This document shows positions 56,967 through 64,000 of a DNA stretch of 64,000 nucleotides, piece after piece. The translations under genes and the position numbers were made by a program. Source of the stretch: Thalassospira xianhensis MCCC 1A02616 (GTDB taxonomy: Bacteria > Pseudomonadota > Alphaproteobacteria > Rhodospirillales > Thalassospiraceae); the NCBI RefSeq assembly GCF_003326475.1, contig NZ_JPWA01000011.1, positions 1 to 64,000 of the forward strand, written 5' to 3'. The notes beneath the pieces are model-generated. The model was not told the origin of the DNA. It was given only the letters and a program-made list of their open reading frames with translations, and made no database searches. Position 1 is the stretch's first letter. Each line of letters begins with the position of its first letter.

Positions 56967-57380
56967 ATGCCCACCACCAGAACCACCGATCTTCATACCG
57001 GCGGCTGTCTGTGCGGCACGGTGCGCTTTTCTGTTTCGGGCGAGCCAACGGGCGGCAACCACTGCCATTGCGGCATGTGCCGCAAGGATAGTGGATCAGG
57101 CGTTTCAACCTTTGTGACCTTTCCGACTGCAACCCTGAAATGGGATGGCAAACCGGCCGAGTTTGAAAGTTCGCCCAACCGGTTTCGCGGCTTTTGCCCG
57201 AAATGCGGATCAAGCCTTACCTGGCGGCACGGCGACTATAACGACTTCCTCGATTTCCGGCTTGGCAGCTTTGACGACCCGACGCCTTTCAAAGCCAAAA
57301 AGCATCTGTGGATGAGTACGGCCTTACCGAGCTTTGCCGAAATTGACCCTGACATCGAACATATCGATCAATCCAGCTAA
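56967..57380 (+). CDS. GFA/CENP-V family zinc protein
   Basis: A 137-residue protein of the glutathione-dependent formaldehyde-activating (GFA) fold. All seven typical cysteines are seen: C14 and C16 (GGCLCGTVRF), C33, C35 and C38 (HCHCGMCRK), C77 and C80 (FCPKCG), which bind two zincs. True Gfa enzymes join formaldehyde and glutathione, but most small members lack shown activity. AAGGAAAA precedes the ATG. It lies 27 bp after the ferredoxin-NADP reductase gene, likely the same transcript. Confidence 0.9.
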   Translation: MPTTRTTDLHTGGCLCGTVRFSVSGEPTGGNHCHCGMCRKDSGSGVSTFVTFPTATLKWDGKPAEFESSPNRFRGFCPKCGSSLTWRHGDYNDFLDFRLGSFDDPTPFKAKKHLWMSTALPSFAEIDPDIEHIDQSS

Positions 57381-57400
57381 CCGGGCAGCATTGTATTTTC

Positions 57401-58195
57401 CTAGACGGTCGGGACCGTGCCGCCATCAATGGTATATTCCGCACCATGAATCGACGACGCCCGATCTGATGCCAGAAAAGCAATCAGTTCTGCCACTTCT
57501 TCCGGCTGCGCCGGACGTCCTAATGGAATACCTCCCAATGCATCCAGGATACTTTGACGTGCGGCTTCCTGGCTGATACCGCCGCCTTCTGCAATCCGTT
57601 CGACCATCGCCTTTGAGGCATCGGTATAAATCCATCCCGGCGCAACTGCATTGACCCGAATACCTTTGGGGCCGACTTCCTTTGACAGAACCTTGCTGTA
57701 AGTCGTAAGCGCGGCCTTTGCTGCGGCGTAGGCGGTTGTTGCGTCAAATAACGGCAAACGCCGCTGAATTGAGGATGTATGCACAACAACACCGCTGCCA
57801 CGCGCGATCATTTCGGGCACCAGACACCGATCCAACCGCACAGCCGCCATCAGGTTAAGGTTCAATTCCTTTTCCCAACCGGCATCGTCGATCACGGCAA
57901 AGCCACCAGACGGGTTTGACGACCCACCCAGAACGTGGATCAGGATATCAACTCCTCCCATGCGTTCTTGTGCAGTTGCGGCGAGTTTTTCGACGCCGGC
58001 CGTGGTCGAAAGGTCCGCCTGCACATAGCAATCGCTGTCGATATCATCGGGTTTTTCGCCCCGCGCCGCCGTAAGCAGGGTTCCGCCACCCGCCATCATG
58101 CGTTCAAAAACGGCTTTTCCTGTACCTTTGGTACCGCCGGTCACGAGTATGCGTTTTTGCGCAAATTCCTGCGCAGGATCTGGAAGCTGAAACAT
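57401..58195 (-). CDS. Short-chain dehydrogenase/reductase
   Basis: A 264-residue SDR with cofactor loop TGGTKGTG (19-26), catalytic Ser142, Tyr156 and Lys160 (YAAAK), and GWIYTDASK after the active site. The C-terminal [13 protein letters not shown] is typical. It belongs to classical SDRs that oxidise or reduce hydroxyl/keto groups; the substrate is unknown. It follows the NTF2-like gene by 50 bp on the same strand, and both are divergent from hxlR, so control by that regulator is likely. The convergent GFA gene ends 20 bp away. Confidence 0.92.
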   Translation of the reverse strand: MFQLPDPAQEFAQKRILVTGGTKGTGKAVFERMMAGGGTLLTAARGEKPDDIDSDCYVQADLSTTAGVEKLAATAQERMGGVDILIHVLGGSSNPSGGFAVIDDAGWEKELNLNLMAAVRLDRCLVPEMIARGSGVVVHTSSIQRRLPLFDATTAYAAAKAALTTYSKVLSKEVGPKGIRVNAVAPGWIYTDASKAMVERIAEGGGISQEAARQSILDALGGIPLGRPAQPEEVAELIAFLASDRASSIHGAEYTIDGGTVPTV

Positions 58196-58245
58196 TTTCG
58201 GGTCGCTTGTTTTGTTGGGAAAATTGCGTCAAAAGTCGCAGTCGA

Positions 58246-58563
58246 TTAGCCGATCAAAAGCTTTTCGATCCTGCCATTCGCAAGTTCGAACCGGTAATCA
58301 AGCTCAATCGGACTGTTGGGGAAGTCACCGCTGACCTTGGCTTTCACGGCAAATTTTTCATCTGCATGAACAACGTCAATCGGCTCGGCCACAAAGTTGT
58401 ATTTTGCTTTGACGTCCGCCATCCACTTCCCGATTTCAGGTCGTCCCTGATGGCGTTGGTTTTCGTCTTCGACAATTGCAGTGTCATTGAAAGCCGCCGC
58501 CTTCTGCTCAACGCTATTGGCGGGATCAAAATATGCGGTGATCGGTTCGGGGAGTTTGATCAT
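58246..58563 (-). CDS. NTF2-like (SnoaL-type) small protein
   Basis: A 105-residue protein with the NTF2-fold pattern: ITAYFDPANSVEQKAAAFNDTAIVEDE, then a helix with IGKWMADVKAKY, and strands ending LDYRFELANGRIEKLLIG. Such proteins are small-ligand enzymes (isomerase, cyclase) or binding proteins. AGGAAC lies 7 nt before the ATG at 58563; the longer frame from 58608 runs into the promoter region. It heads a two-gene unit with the SDR, divergent from hxlR. Confidence 0.85.
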   Translation of the reverse strand: MIKLPEPITAYFDPANSVEQKAAAFNDTAIVEDENQRHQGRPEIGKWMADVKAKYNFVAEPIDVVHADEKFAVKAKVSGDFPNSPIELDYRFELANGRIEKLLIG

Positions 58564-58626
58564 GTCGTTTGTTCCTGTCTGCTTGCTTGTCAGACAGGTA
58601 TTTTTCAAACAAACTCACATTTTGGG

Positions 58627-58652
58627 AAGTACGTACTTTAAAGTAAGTAACT
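58627..58652. promoter_or_regulatory. HxlR-type operator in the divergent promoter
   Basis: AAGTACGTAC-TTTAAA-GTAAGTAACT is a 26-bp palindrome with 7 of 10 arm positions matching around TTTAAA. It lies 15 bp before the hxlR ATG and between the divergent genes, the typical place for an HxlR dimer. Confidence 0.6.
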
Positions 58653-58666
58653 AACAGGTTCCAAGC

Positions 58667-59023
58667 ATGGCCAAAGCCTACACCCCGGTCACCGCGGCAT
58701 CAGATGTCGAAACAATCTTCAAGATGCTCGAAGGCCGATGGAAGCTGATTATTCTTTTCCATCTGTTCGGTGGCAAGGTTCAGCGCTATTCAGATCTGGA
58801 AAAACTGATCCCCGGCATTTCGCAGAAGATGCTTGCCCAGCAGCTTCGCCAGCTTGAAGCCGATGGCATAATCGAACGCAAGGTTTATCCGGTGGTTCCG
58901 CCCAAGGTCGAGTATAGCATGAGTGAGTGGGGGCAATCACTTTGCCCGGCACTTGATGCATTGCTCAAATGGGCCGAGGCACGCCCCAAGGATTCCGCGT
59001 TACCAGACACCAACAATCAGTAA
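58667..59023 (+). CDS. HxlR-family transcriptional regulator
   Basis: A 118-residue winged-helix protein. The family core is clear: GRWKLIILFHLFGGKVQRYSD, then LIPGISQKMLAQQLRQLEADGII and VEYSMSEWGQSL. No Cys is seen near the N-terminus, so it is probably not the formaldehyde or quinone Cys-sensing type. AGG lies about 9 nt before the ATG. It is divergent from the NTF2-like/SDR unit, with a palindromic operator between them, so it likely controls that pair and itself. Confidence 0.92.
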   Translation: MAKAYTPVTAASDVETIFKMLEGRWKLIILFHLFGGKVQRYSDLEKLIPGISQKMLAQQLRQLEADGIIERKVYPVVPPKVEYSMSEWGQSLCPALDALLKWAEARPKDSALPDTNNQ

Positions 59024-59049
59024 CGACAATATGTCTCGGACAAATCTGA

Positions 59050-59508
59050 TCAGACAGAAACCCCAAGAAAATCTTCCAGAACGCCAACGATCATGCCGTG
59101 ATCCTCGTGCGAGGCAAGGCCGGATACGGTGATTGCCGCGATCACACCAACGCCTTTGACGCGAACCGGAAAACTGCCGCCGTGGTCGGCATAATCGGCA
59201 AAATCAATCCCGTGATCGGCAAGTGTCTTGCCCTTGGCCTTCAACGCCAATCCGAACTGCATTGATGATTGATGTTCGCGAAGTGTCAGATTGCTTTTGC
59301 GCCGTGCCCAGGAATCGTTGGCAGGCTTCGCCCCCAGAAGGGCTGCGTGGAACAGGGTGCGATCCGAAGTCCGGATGTCGACGACAACTGGGACATTCTG
59401 TGCCCGTGCAACCGCCACAAGGGCCGATCCGATTTCCCACGCCGTTTCCTCGTCAAAGCGATCAAAGACAAGGATGGCTTCCTGGCGTTGAAGAATTTCA
59501 AGATCCAT
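59050..59508 (-). CDS. UPF0303 / HbpS-like (GlcG fold) protein
   Basis: A 152-residue protein of the UPF0303 group of the GlcG/HbpS fold. SWARRKSNLTLREHQSS and the C-terminal GGSFPVRVKGVGVIAAITVSGL are the group's signature, the latter shared with haem-binding HbpS proteins. CAGGAG lies 6 nt before the ATG at 59508, while the longer frame from 59601 passes through the lepA terminator. Function is unproven; a role in haem or cofactor binding is only suggested by the fold. The gene converges on hxlR. Confidence 0.88.
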   Translation of the reverse strand: MDLEILQRQEAILVFDRFDEETAWEIGSALVAVARAQNVPVVVDIRTSDRTLFHAALLGAKPANDSWARRKSNLTLREHQSSMQFGLALKAKGKTLADHGIDFADYADHGGSFPVRVKGVGVIAAITVSGLASHEDHGMIVGVLEDFLGVSV

Positions 59509-59584
59509 GGCGGGCTCCTGCAACAAAACGGTATGAGAACCTATCCATAGCGCATGGCACGAATTGCCGAAAGCCCTCAAAGAA

Positions 59585-59616
59585 AAAGGCTGCATCCACA
59601 ATGGGATGCAGCCTTT
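59585..59616 (-). terminator. Rho-independent terminator of lepA
   Basis: A 13-bp perfect stem (AAAGGCTGCATCC and complement, 6-nt loop) is followed on the minus strand by TTTTTCT, 22 bp after the lepA stop. Confidence 0.9.
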
Positions 59617-59638
59617 GTTTCGATACCGTAATTTCGCT

Positions 59639-61444
59639 CTACTTATCGTCGCTCATCTTAAGGGCGTTGATAAAGGCCGACTGTGGAATTTCGACCTTGC
59701 CGAACTGGCGCATCTTTTTCTTACCGGCCTTCTGTTTGTCCAGAAGTTTGCGTTTACGCGAAACGTCACCGCCATAACATTTGGCCGTCACGTCTTTACG
59801 CATCGCAGAAACCGTTTCACGTGCGATCACCTTGCCGCCGATGGCGGCCTGAATGGCGACCTTGAACATCTGGCGCGGGATAAGGTCCTTAAGACGTTTG
59901 CAAATCTCGCGGCCCCGATGTTCGGCAGCAGTCCGGTGAACCATCAATGCAAGCGCATCGACCGGCTCTTCGTTGACCAGAATGGATACCTTGACCAGAT
60001 CGCTTTCATCGTAGCCGGCCAGTTCGTAATCAAAGCTGGCATAACCGCGCGAAATCGATTTCAGGCGATCATAGAAATCAAACACCACCTCGTTCAGCGG
60101 CAGTTTGTACACCGCCATCGCCCGGTTCCCGACATAGGTCAGGTCCTGCTGAATGCCGCGACGTTCGGTGCAAAGCGTCAGAATGCCGCCAAGATATTCG
60201 TCCGGCACCATGATGGATGCCTTGATCCAGGGTTCTTCAATGGCCTTGATCTTGGTGACATCGGGGAAATCCGCCGGGTTGTGCAGCAGAATATCTTCGC
60301 CCTTGGTCATCGAGATTTTATAGGAAACCGACGGTGCCGTGGTGATCAGATCAAGTTCAAACTCACGTTCAAGACGTTCCTGAATGATTTCAAGATGCAA
60401 AAGCCCAAGGAAGCCACAGCGGAAACCAAGCCCCAGTGCGGTCGAGTTTTCCGGCTCGAACTGGAAGGATGCATCGTTAAGGTGCAGCTTTTCAAGCGCA
60501 TCGCGAAGCACATCATATTCGCTGGTATCAACCGGGAAAATGCCACAGAACACTACCGGAATGGACGGTTTGAAACCGGCAAGCGGTTTTGCGCAGGGAC
60601 GTTTTTCTTCGGTAATCGTGTCGCCGACTTCGCATTCGGCAACGGTTTTCATACCGCAATTGATAAAGCCGACTTCACCCGGCCCCATTTCATCAAGCGC
60701 AAGCGGCTTGGGCGTGAACACGCCAACACGGTCAACCGTGTGGGTAACCTTGGCGTTCATGAAGCGGATTTTCTGGCCTTTTTTCAACGTGCCTTCTTTG
60801 ACACGCACCAGAATCATCACGCCAAGATATGAATCGTACCAGCTATCAACCAGCAGGACTTCAAGCGGTGCCGCCGGATCACCCGTCGGAGCAGGTAAAC
60901 GATGCACCAATGCTTCAAGCACATCGGGAACACCAAGACCGGTTTTGGCCGAAATCATCAGCGCGTCACTGGCGTCAATGCCAATCACTTCTTCGATCTG
61001 TTCCTTGACGCGGTCCGGTTCTGCGGCAGGCAGATCAACCTTGTTCAGAACAGGCACGATTTCGTGGTTGTTATCAATCGCCTGATACACGTTGGCCAGC
61101 GTCTGCGCTTCGACGCCCTGGGCGGCATCAACCACCAGAAGCGATCCCTCGCACGCGGCAAGCGAACGCGACACTTCATAGGCGAAATCGACGTGACCCG
61201 GCGTATCCATCAGGTTCAGGGTATATTCCTGACCATCCTTGGCCGTGTATTTCAGACGCACGGCCTGGGATTTGATAGTGATCCCGCGTTCGCGTTCGAT
61301 ATCCATCGAGTCGAGGACCTGCTCGGACATCTCGCGATCGGTAAGACCACCGGTAAGCTGAATCAGGCGATCGGCCAGGGTCGATTTACCGTGGTCGATA
61401 TGCGCGATAATCGAAAAGTTTCGAATGTTCTTAAGATCGGTCAT
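59639..61444 (-). CDS. lepA: Elongation factor 4 (LepA), ribosome-associated GTPase
   Basis: A 601-residue translational GTPase. G1 AHIDHGKS (14-21), G3 DTPGHVDF (Asp80), G4 NKVD (134-137) and the switch segment [12 protein letters not shown] are present, followed by EF-G-like domains and the LepA C-terminal domain, which here contains [21 protein letters not shown]. It acts at the inner membrane and ribosome, promoting back-translocation or initiation under stress. Length is exactly typical. Transcribed alone and ended by a strong terminator. Confidence 0.97.
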   Translation of the reverse strand: MTDLKNIRNFSIIAHIDHGKSTLADRLIQLTGGLTDREMSEQVLDSMDIERERGITIKSQAVRLKYTAKDGQEYTLNLMDTPGHVDFAYEVSRSLAACEGSLLVVDAAQGVEAQTLANVYQAIDNNHEIVPVLNKVDLPAAEPDRVKEQIEEVIGIDASDALMISAKTGLGVPDVLEALVHRLPAPTGDPAAPLEVLLVDSWYDSYLGVMILVRVKEGTLKKGQKIRFMNAKVTHTVDRVGVFTPKPLALDEMGPGEVGFINCGMKTVAECEVGDTITEEKRPCAKPLAGFKPSIPVVFCGIFPVDTSEYDVLRDALEKLHLNDASFQFEPENSTALGLGFRCGFLGLLHLEIIQERLEREFELDLITTAPSVSYKISMTKGEDILLHNPADFPDVTKIKAIEEPWIKASIMVPDEYLGGILTLCTERRGIQQDLTYVGNRAMAVYKLPLNEVVFDFYDRLKSISRGYASFDYELAGYDESDLVKVSILVNEEPVDALALMVHRTAAEHRGREICKRLKDLIPRQMFKVAIQAAIGGKVIARETVSAMRKDVTAKCYGGDVSRKRKLLDKQKAGKKKMRQFGKVEIPQSAFINALKMSDDK

Positions 61445-61978
61445 ATGGCTGCTTCTGGCACTGGGCGATGGTTATGTCAAAAATTCGGTTCGGTTTTTGC
61501 CAAAACTTGATCGCATTTCACATCGATCATTTATCACAAAGCCGGTGTCACGCCGTTTGCACCATCCCGGTCAGCCAGCCCTGCACAAGGCAGCGACATC
61601 TGGAAAGGCACGGCAGTAAAAGTTGTGCTGCCGCGGAGCAAGCGGGCGATACCGGCAATTTCGGATCGTCTTGGCCGTCCTGGCGATAAAAACCAATCGC
61701 CAACAGCGGGTTTATAGGGGTTTTTAACTTCAATTAGAAGCACTGTGTTTGAATTCGGTTCTGCGAATTCGCCTTCACCCTGCACCGAATTTGCATGATC
61801 GTCCCTTCCTGATGGCAACAACATGCCCCGAACAAGAGCAAGTTGCTGTCACCGCGCGATTTTTTATATGAGATCATCCGCATTATTGCCGGTTGAAAGC
61901 TTTTCAACCCGACCAAAAAAACATAGGCTTTGATCACGGGGCAGTTAGGCAGGATCAGGCAAGGATGCAACAAAGACA
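61445..61978. other. Divergent intergenic region lepA / histidine kinase
   Basis: About 530 bp with no convincing gene. It contains the inverted repeat GAATTCG-GTTCTG-CGAATTC (61751-61770) and a hairpin GGTTGAAA-GCT-TTTCAACC (61891-61909). The lepA promoter should lie at the left and the kinase promoter at the right. Short open frames here are not family-like. Confidence 0.5.
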
Positions 61979-64000
61979 ATGTTTCTGACATCCATCGAGC
62001 CGTCATTGTCCCGACGCGGGTTAAGCAAACTGCGAAAGCGTCTGGCTGCGCTCACGATGACCGGCATGGTGATCCTGCTGTTTTCCTTCTTCTTCATCCA
62101 AAAAACGCTTTACGACAGCGCGATTGATCAGGCGCGGGCGCAAATGATGGCCGTAACCTATCATCTGAGTGCCGTTCTTGCGCAAAACAGCACAATCGAC
62201 CTGCAACGCGTCATTGATGAAAATCCCGATCTTTCCGTTGGCGTTCTGGATAATGACCGCAATCAGATCAATGGCACCATCCCGCCTCATTTAGTTGATG
62301 ATCTTTTTGATGAAATAGACAAACAAAAAGCCTCCCGCGGCAGTTTGTTATGCATGCATGGCAATACCGTAATGCTGCTGGCATATAGTATTCTGCCACA
62401 GCTTGACCGCATCGTTGTCACCTACATTCCCCGGCACATTTTATTGGGCAACTGGCGCGAAGCGATCATGCTTCACGCATCGTTGTTTCTGATCGTTCTG
62501 CTGATTATGGCGGGACTTTCTGTCTGGCTTTGGCAGCGTCTGAAACGACAGCATTTGCGCGCTGCCGATCTGGCCGAACATTTCAACGATTCAGAAAACA
62601 CCCTGTCTGATTGTGGCTGTGCAATTTTAAGCTGGTCGACAAAGGATCCGGCGGGAACTCTTACGTCCCGGCTTAACTGGCCGGAAATACTCGGACTTGC
62701 CTTTGCCGACATCAAGCCAACAGCCGAGGCATTCCTTTCGCAGCTTAGCGACGCATCAAGGGCACAATTGCGCGCACCCCTGATCGAAAACCGGTGGCAG
62801 GACAAACGTATCGGCACCATGGTGGATTTACGCACATCTGCCGACCAGATGCAGCGCTTCTATCTGATGGCCCAACACCGGACCGAAGAAGACGCTGAAA
62901 CCGTCACTGTCCTGTTGTTGGAAACCGCACCACAGCAGGAACTTTGCCATCCGTTCGAAACCTACCTGCATCATACGCCGGAACCTTCTATTGCCCTGGA
63001 TACGAATGGTATTCTGCGCGGTCTGAGCCCGGCACTGGCCGAACTCGCTGGCAAGCAGGTTTATGATTTGATTGGAAAACCATTCGAAGCCCTTTTTCTT
63101 CCGGAAGACAGGGAGATGGTTCGCGCAAGTTTCATGGATCAGGCGTCTGGCGAGTTTCAGGAAAGCGAACTGGTTTTTCGTATCCTCGATCAGCGTGGAG
63201 AAAATCGCTGGCTTGCCTGGCACGGCATCGGACCGTTTGAAGGCATGACCTTCAGCAGTGCACGGGATGTAACCCAGTTTGTCGAAAATGCGAACAAGCT
63301 GCGTGATACCCTCGATCAGCTCAAACGCACCAATGAAGATCTTGAACAGTTCGCCTATGTCGCGTCCCATGACTTGCAACAGCCATTACGCATGGTTGCA
63401 AGCTATACCCAGCTTCTGAAACGTCGTTATGGTGGGTCACTCGACCAAGAGGCTGACGAATATATCGACTATGCAGTCGATGGCGCAAAACGCATGCATA
63501 AACTGATCAGTCATTTGCTGGAATATGCCAAGACCGGTAGCAGCGACGATGAAATGACCCAAATCGACTGCAATCAGGTGCTGAATGAAGCCCAGGCCGA
63601 TCTCAAAGCCATTATTGTTCAGGAACAGGCCACCATCACCCATAATGACCTGCCTGTAATCAATGGTGATCGCATCAGTCTGTCACGTCTGTTTCAGAAC
63701 CTGCTGTCGAATGCCATCAAATACCGTCGTCCCGGTGTGCCACCTCATATTGATATCCGCGTCATACCCGATCCGGAGACCCCGGGATTTTGGCGTTTCT
63801 CAGTTCGCGACAACGGAATTGGCATTCATCCGGAACATGCTCAGCGTATTTTCCGCCTGTTTCAGCGCCTGCATAAAGATGAATTCAGCGGTACCGGCCT
63901 TGGCCTTTCTTTATGCCGCAAAATTGCCGAACAGCATGGCGGCAGGATATGGCTTGATACCTCCCGCCCCATAACTGATCCCGGGGCAACGTTCATTTTC
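61979..64000 (+). CDS. Membrane sensor histidine kinase with PAS domain (3' end cut by window)
   Basis: A partial gene of 674 codons with no stop before the window end. Two transmembrane helices (about 20-42 and 162-182) bracket a periplasmic or extracytoplasmic sensor of about 120 residues. A PAS domain (about 325-440) follows, then HisKA with AYVASHDLQQPLRM, phospho-acceptor His464. The ATPase domain has N-box NLLSNAIKY, G1 DNGIGI, F-box and G2 GTGLGLSL. The kinase core resembles the cyanobacterial-phytochrome-like group. AAGGA lies about 13 nt before the ATG. No response regulator is in the window; the partner may lie just beyond it. The signal is unknown. Confidence 0.92.
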   Translation, partial: MFLTSIEPSLSRRGLSKLRKRLAALTMTGMVILLFSFFFIQKTLYDSAIDQARAQMMAVTYHLSAVLAQNSTIDLQRVIDENPDLSVGVLDNDRNQINGTIPPHLVDDLFDEIDKQKASRGSLLCMHGNTVMLLAYSILPQLDRIVVTYIPRHILLGNWREAIMLHASLFLIVLLIMAGLSVWLWQRLKRQHLRAADLAEHFNDSENTLSDCGCAILSWSTKDPAGTLTSRLNWPEILGLAFADIKPTAEAFLSQLSDASRAQLRAPLIENRWQDKRIGTMVDLRTSADQMQRFYLMAQHRTEEDAETVTVLLLETAPQQELCHPFETYLHHTPEPSIALDTNGILRGLSPALAELAGKQVYDLIGKPFEALFLPEDREMVRASFMDQASGEFQESELVFRILDQRGENRWLAWHGIGPFEGMTFSSARDVTQFVENANKLRDTLDQLKRTNEDLEQFAYVASHDLQQPLRMVASYTQLLKRRYGGSLDQEADEYIDYAVDGAKRMHKLISHLLEYAKTGSSDDEMTQIDCNQVLNEAQADLKAIIVQEQATITHNDLPVINGDRISLSRLFQNLLSNAIKYRRPGVPPHIDIRVIPDPETPGFWRFSVRDNGIGIHPEHAQRIFRLFQRLHKDEFSGTGLGLSLCRKIAEQHGGRIWLDTSRPITDPGATFIF

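Noticed and set aside
61734-62006. 90-codon minus-strand frame before the histidine kinase
   Set aside because: It overlaps the kinase start, has an odd Cys-rich composition and no ribosome site.

Overview
The window is ordinary chromosomal DNA of a free-living Gram-negative bacterium, most likely an alphaproteobacterium of the Rhodospirillales. The gene content and style recall marine Thalassospira-like genomes, but that placement comes from recognising gene families and not from a database search. Supporting signs are the about 1,600-residue NAD-glutamate dehydrogenase, the tsaE-amgK-murU-addB-addA string, AddAB rather than RecBCD, the CnoX-LON-UPF0434-DUF971 string, a type 2 ferredoxin-NADP reductase, and dense coding with short operons. 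No transposon, prophage, CRISPR array or integrase was seen.

Left part (1-16 kb): thpR, a pirin, a Tas-type aldo-keto reductase, a FIST-domain protein and a J-motif protein all lie on the minus strand. They are followed by an AT-rich gap of about 0.85 kb with several palindromes. tesA is divergent from the ybbA-ybbP ABC exporter, as in E. coli, with four 11-bp direct repeats between them. Next come an acyl-CoA synthetase, an unknown large periplasmic protein with one haem-c motif, a Bax-inhibitor-1 homologue and a helical-repeat protein of unknown function.

Middle (16-38 kb): htpX, then a tetR-acrA-acrB-type efflux cassette with two matching operator-like palindromes, gdhB, fabI, an RTX calcium-binding protein and a DUF488 protein. 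Four identical tandem tRNA-Gly(GCC) genes share one promoter and one terminator. A protein-quality cluster follows (YbaK deacylase, CnoX thioredoxin-TPR, LON-N domain, UPF0434, DUF971), then ompW with an FNR-like box, a UbiH-type monooxygenase, and glnK-amtB behind a sigma-54 promoter.

Right part (38-64 kb): a second ammonium transporter, a DapC-like aminotransferase, ftsK, a chemoreceptor and trxA. Then comes the translationally coupled minus-strand operon tsaE-amgK-murU-addB-addA, which joins tRNA modification, cell-wall recycling and double-strand-break repair. It is followed by a ferredoxin-NADP reductase, a GFA-family protein, a divergent hxlR / NTF2-like-SDR unit with a palindromic operator, a UPF0303 protein, lepA, and a membrane histidine kinase cut by the window end.

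Most genes are recognisable housekeeping or envelope functions. The least explained items are the mono-haem protein at 11.9-13.5 kb, the J-motif protein at 4.2 kb, the 11-bp repeats at 6.6 kb, the four-copy tRNA-Gly array and the AT-rich gap at 4.9-5.8 kb. I did not find a convincing new multi-gene system.
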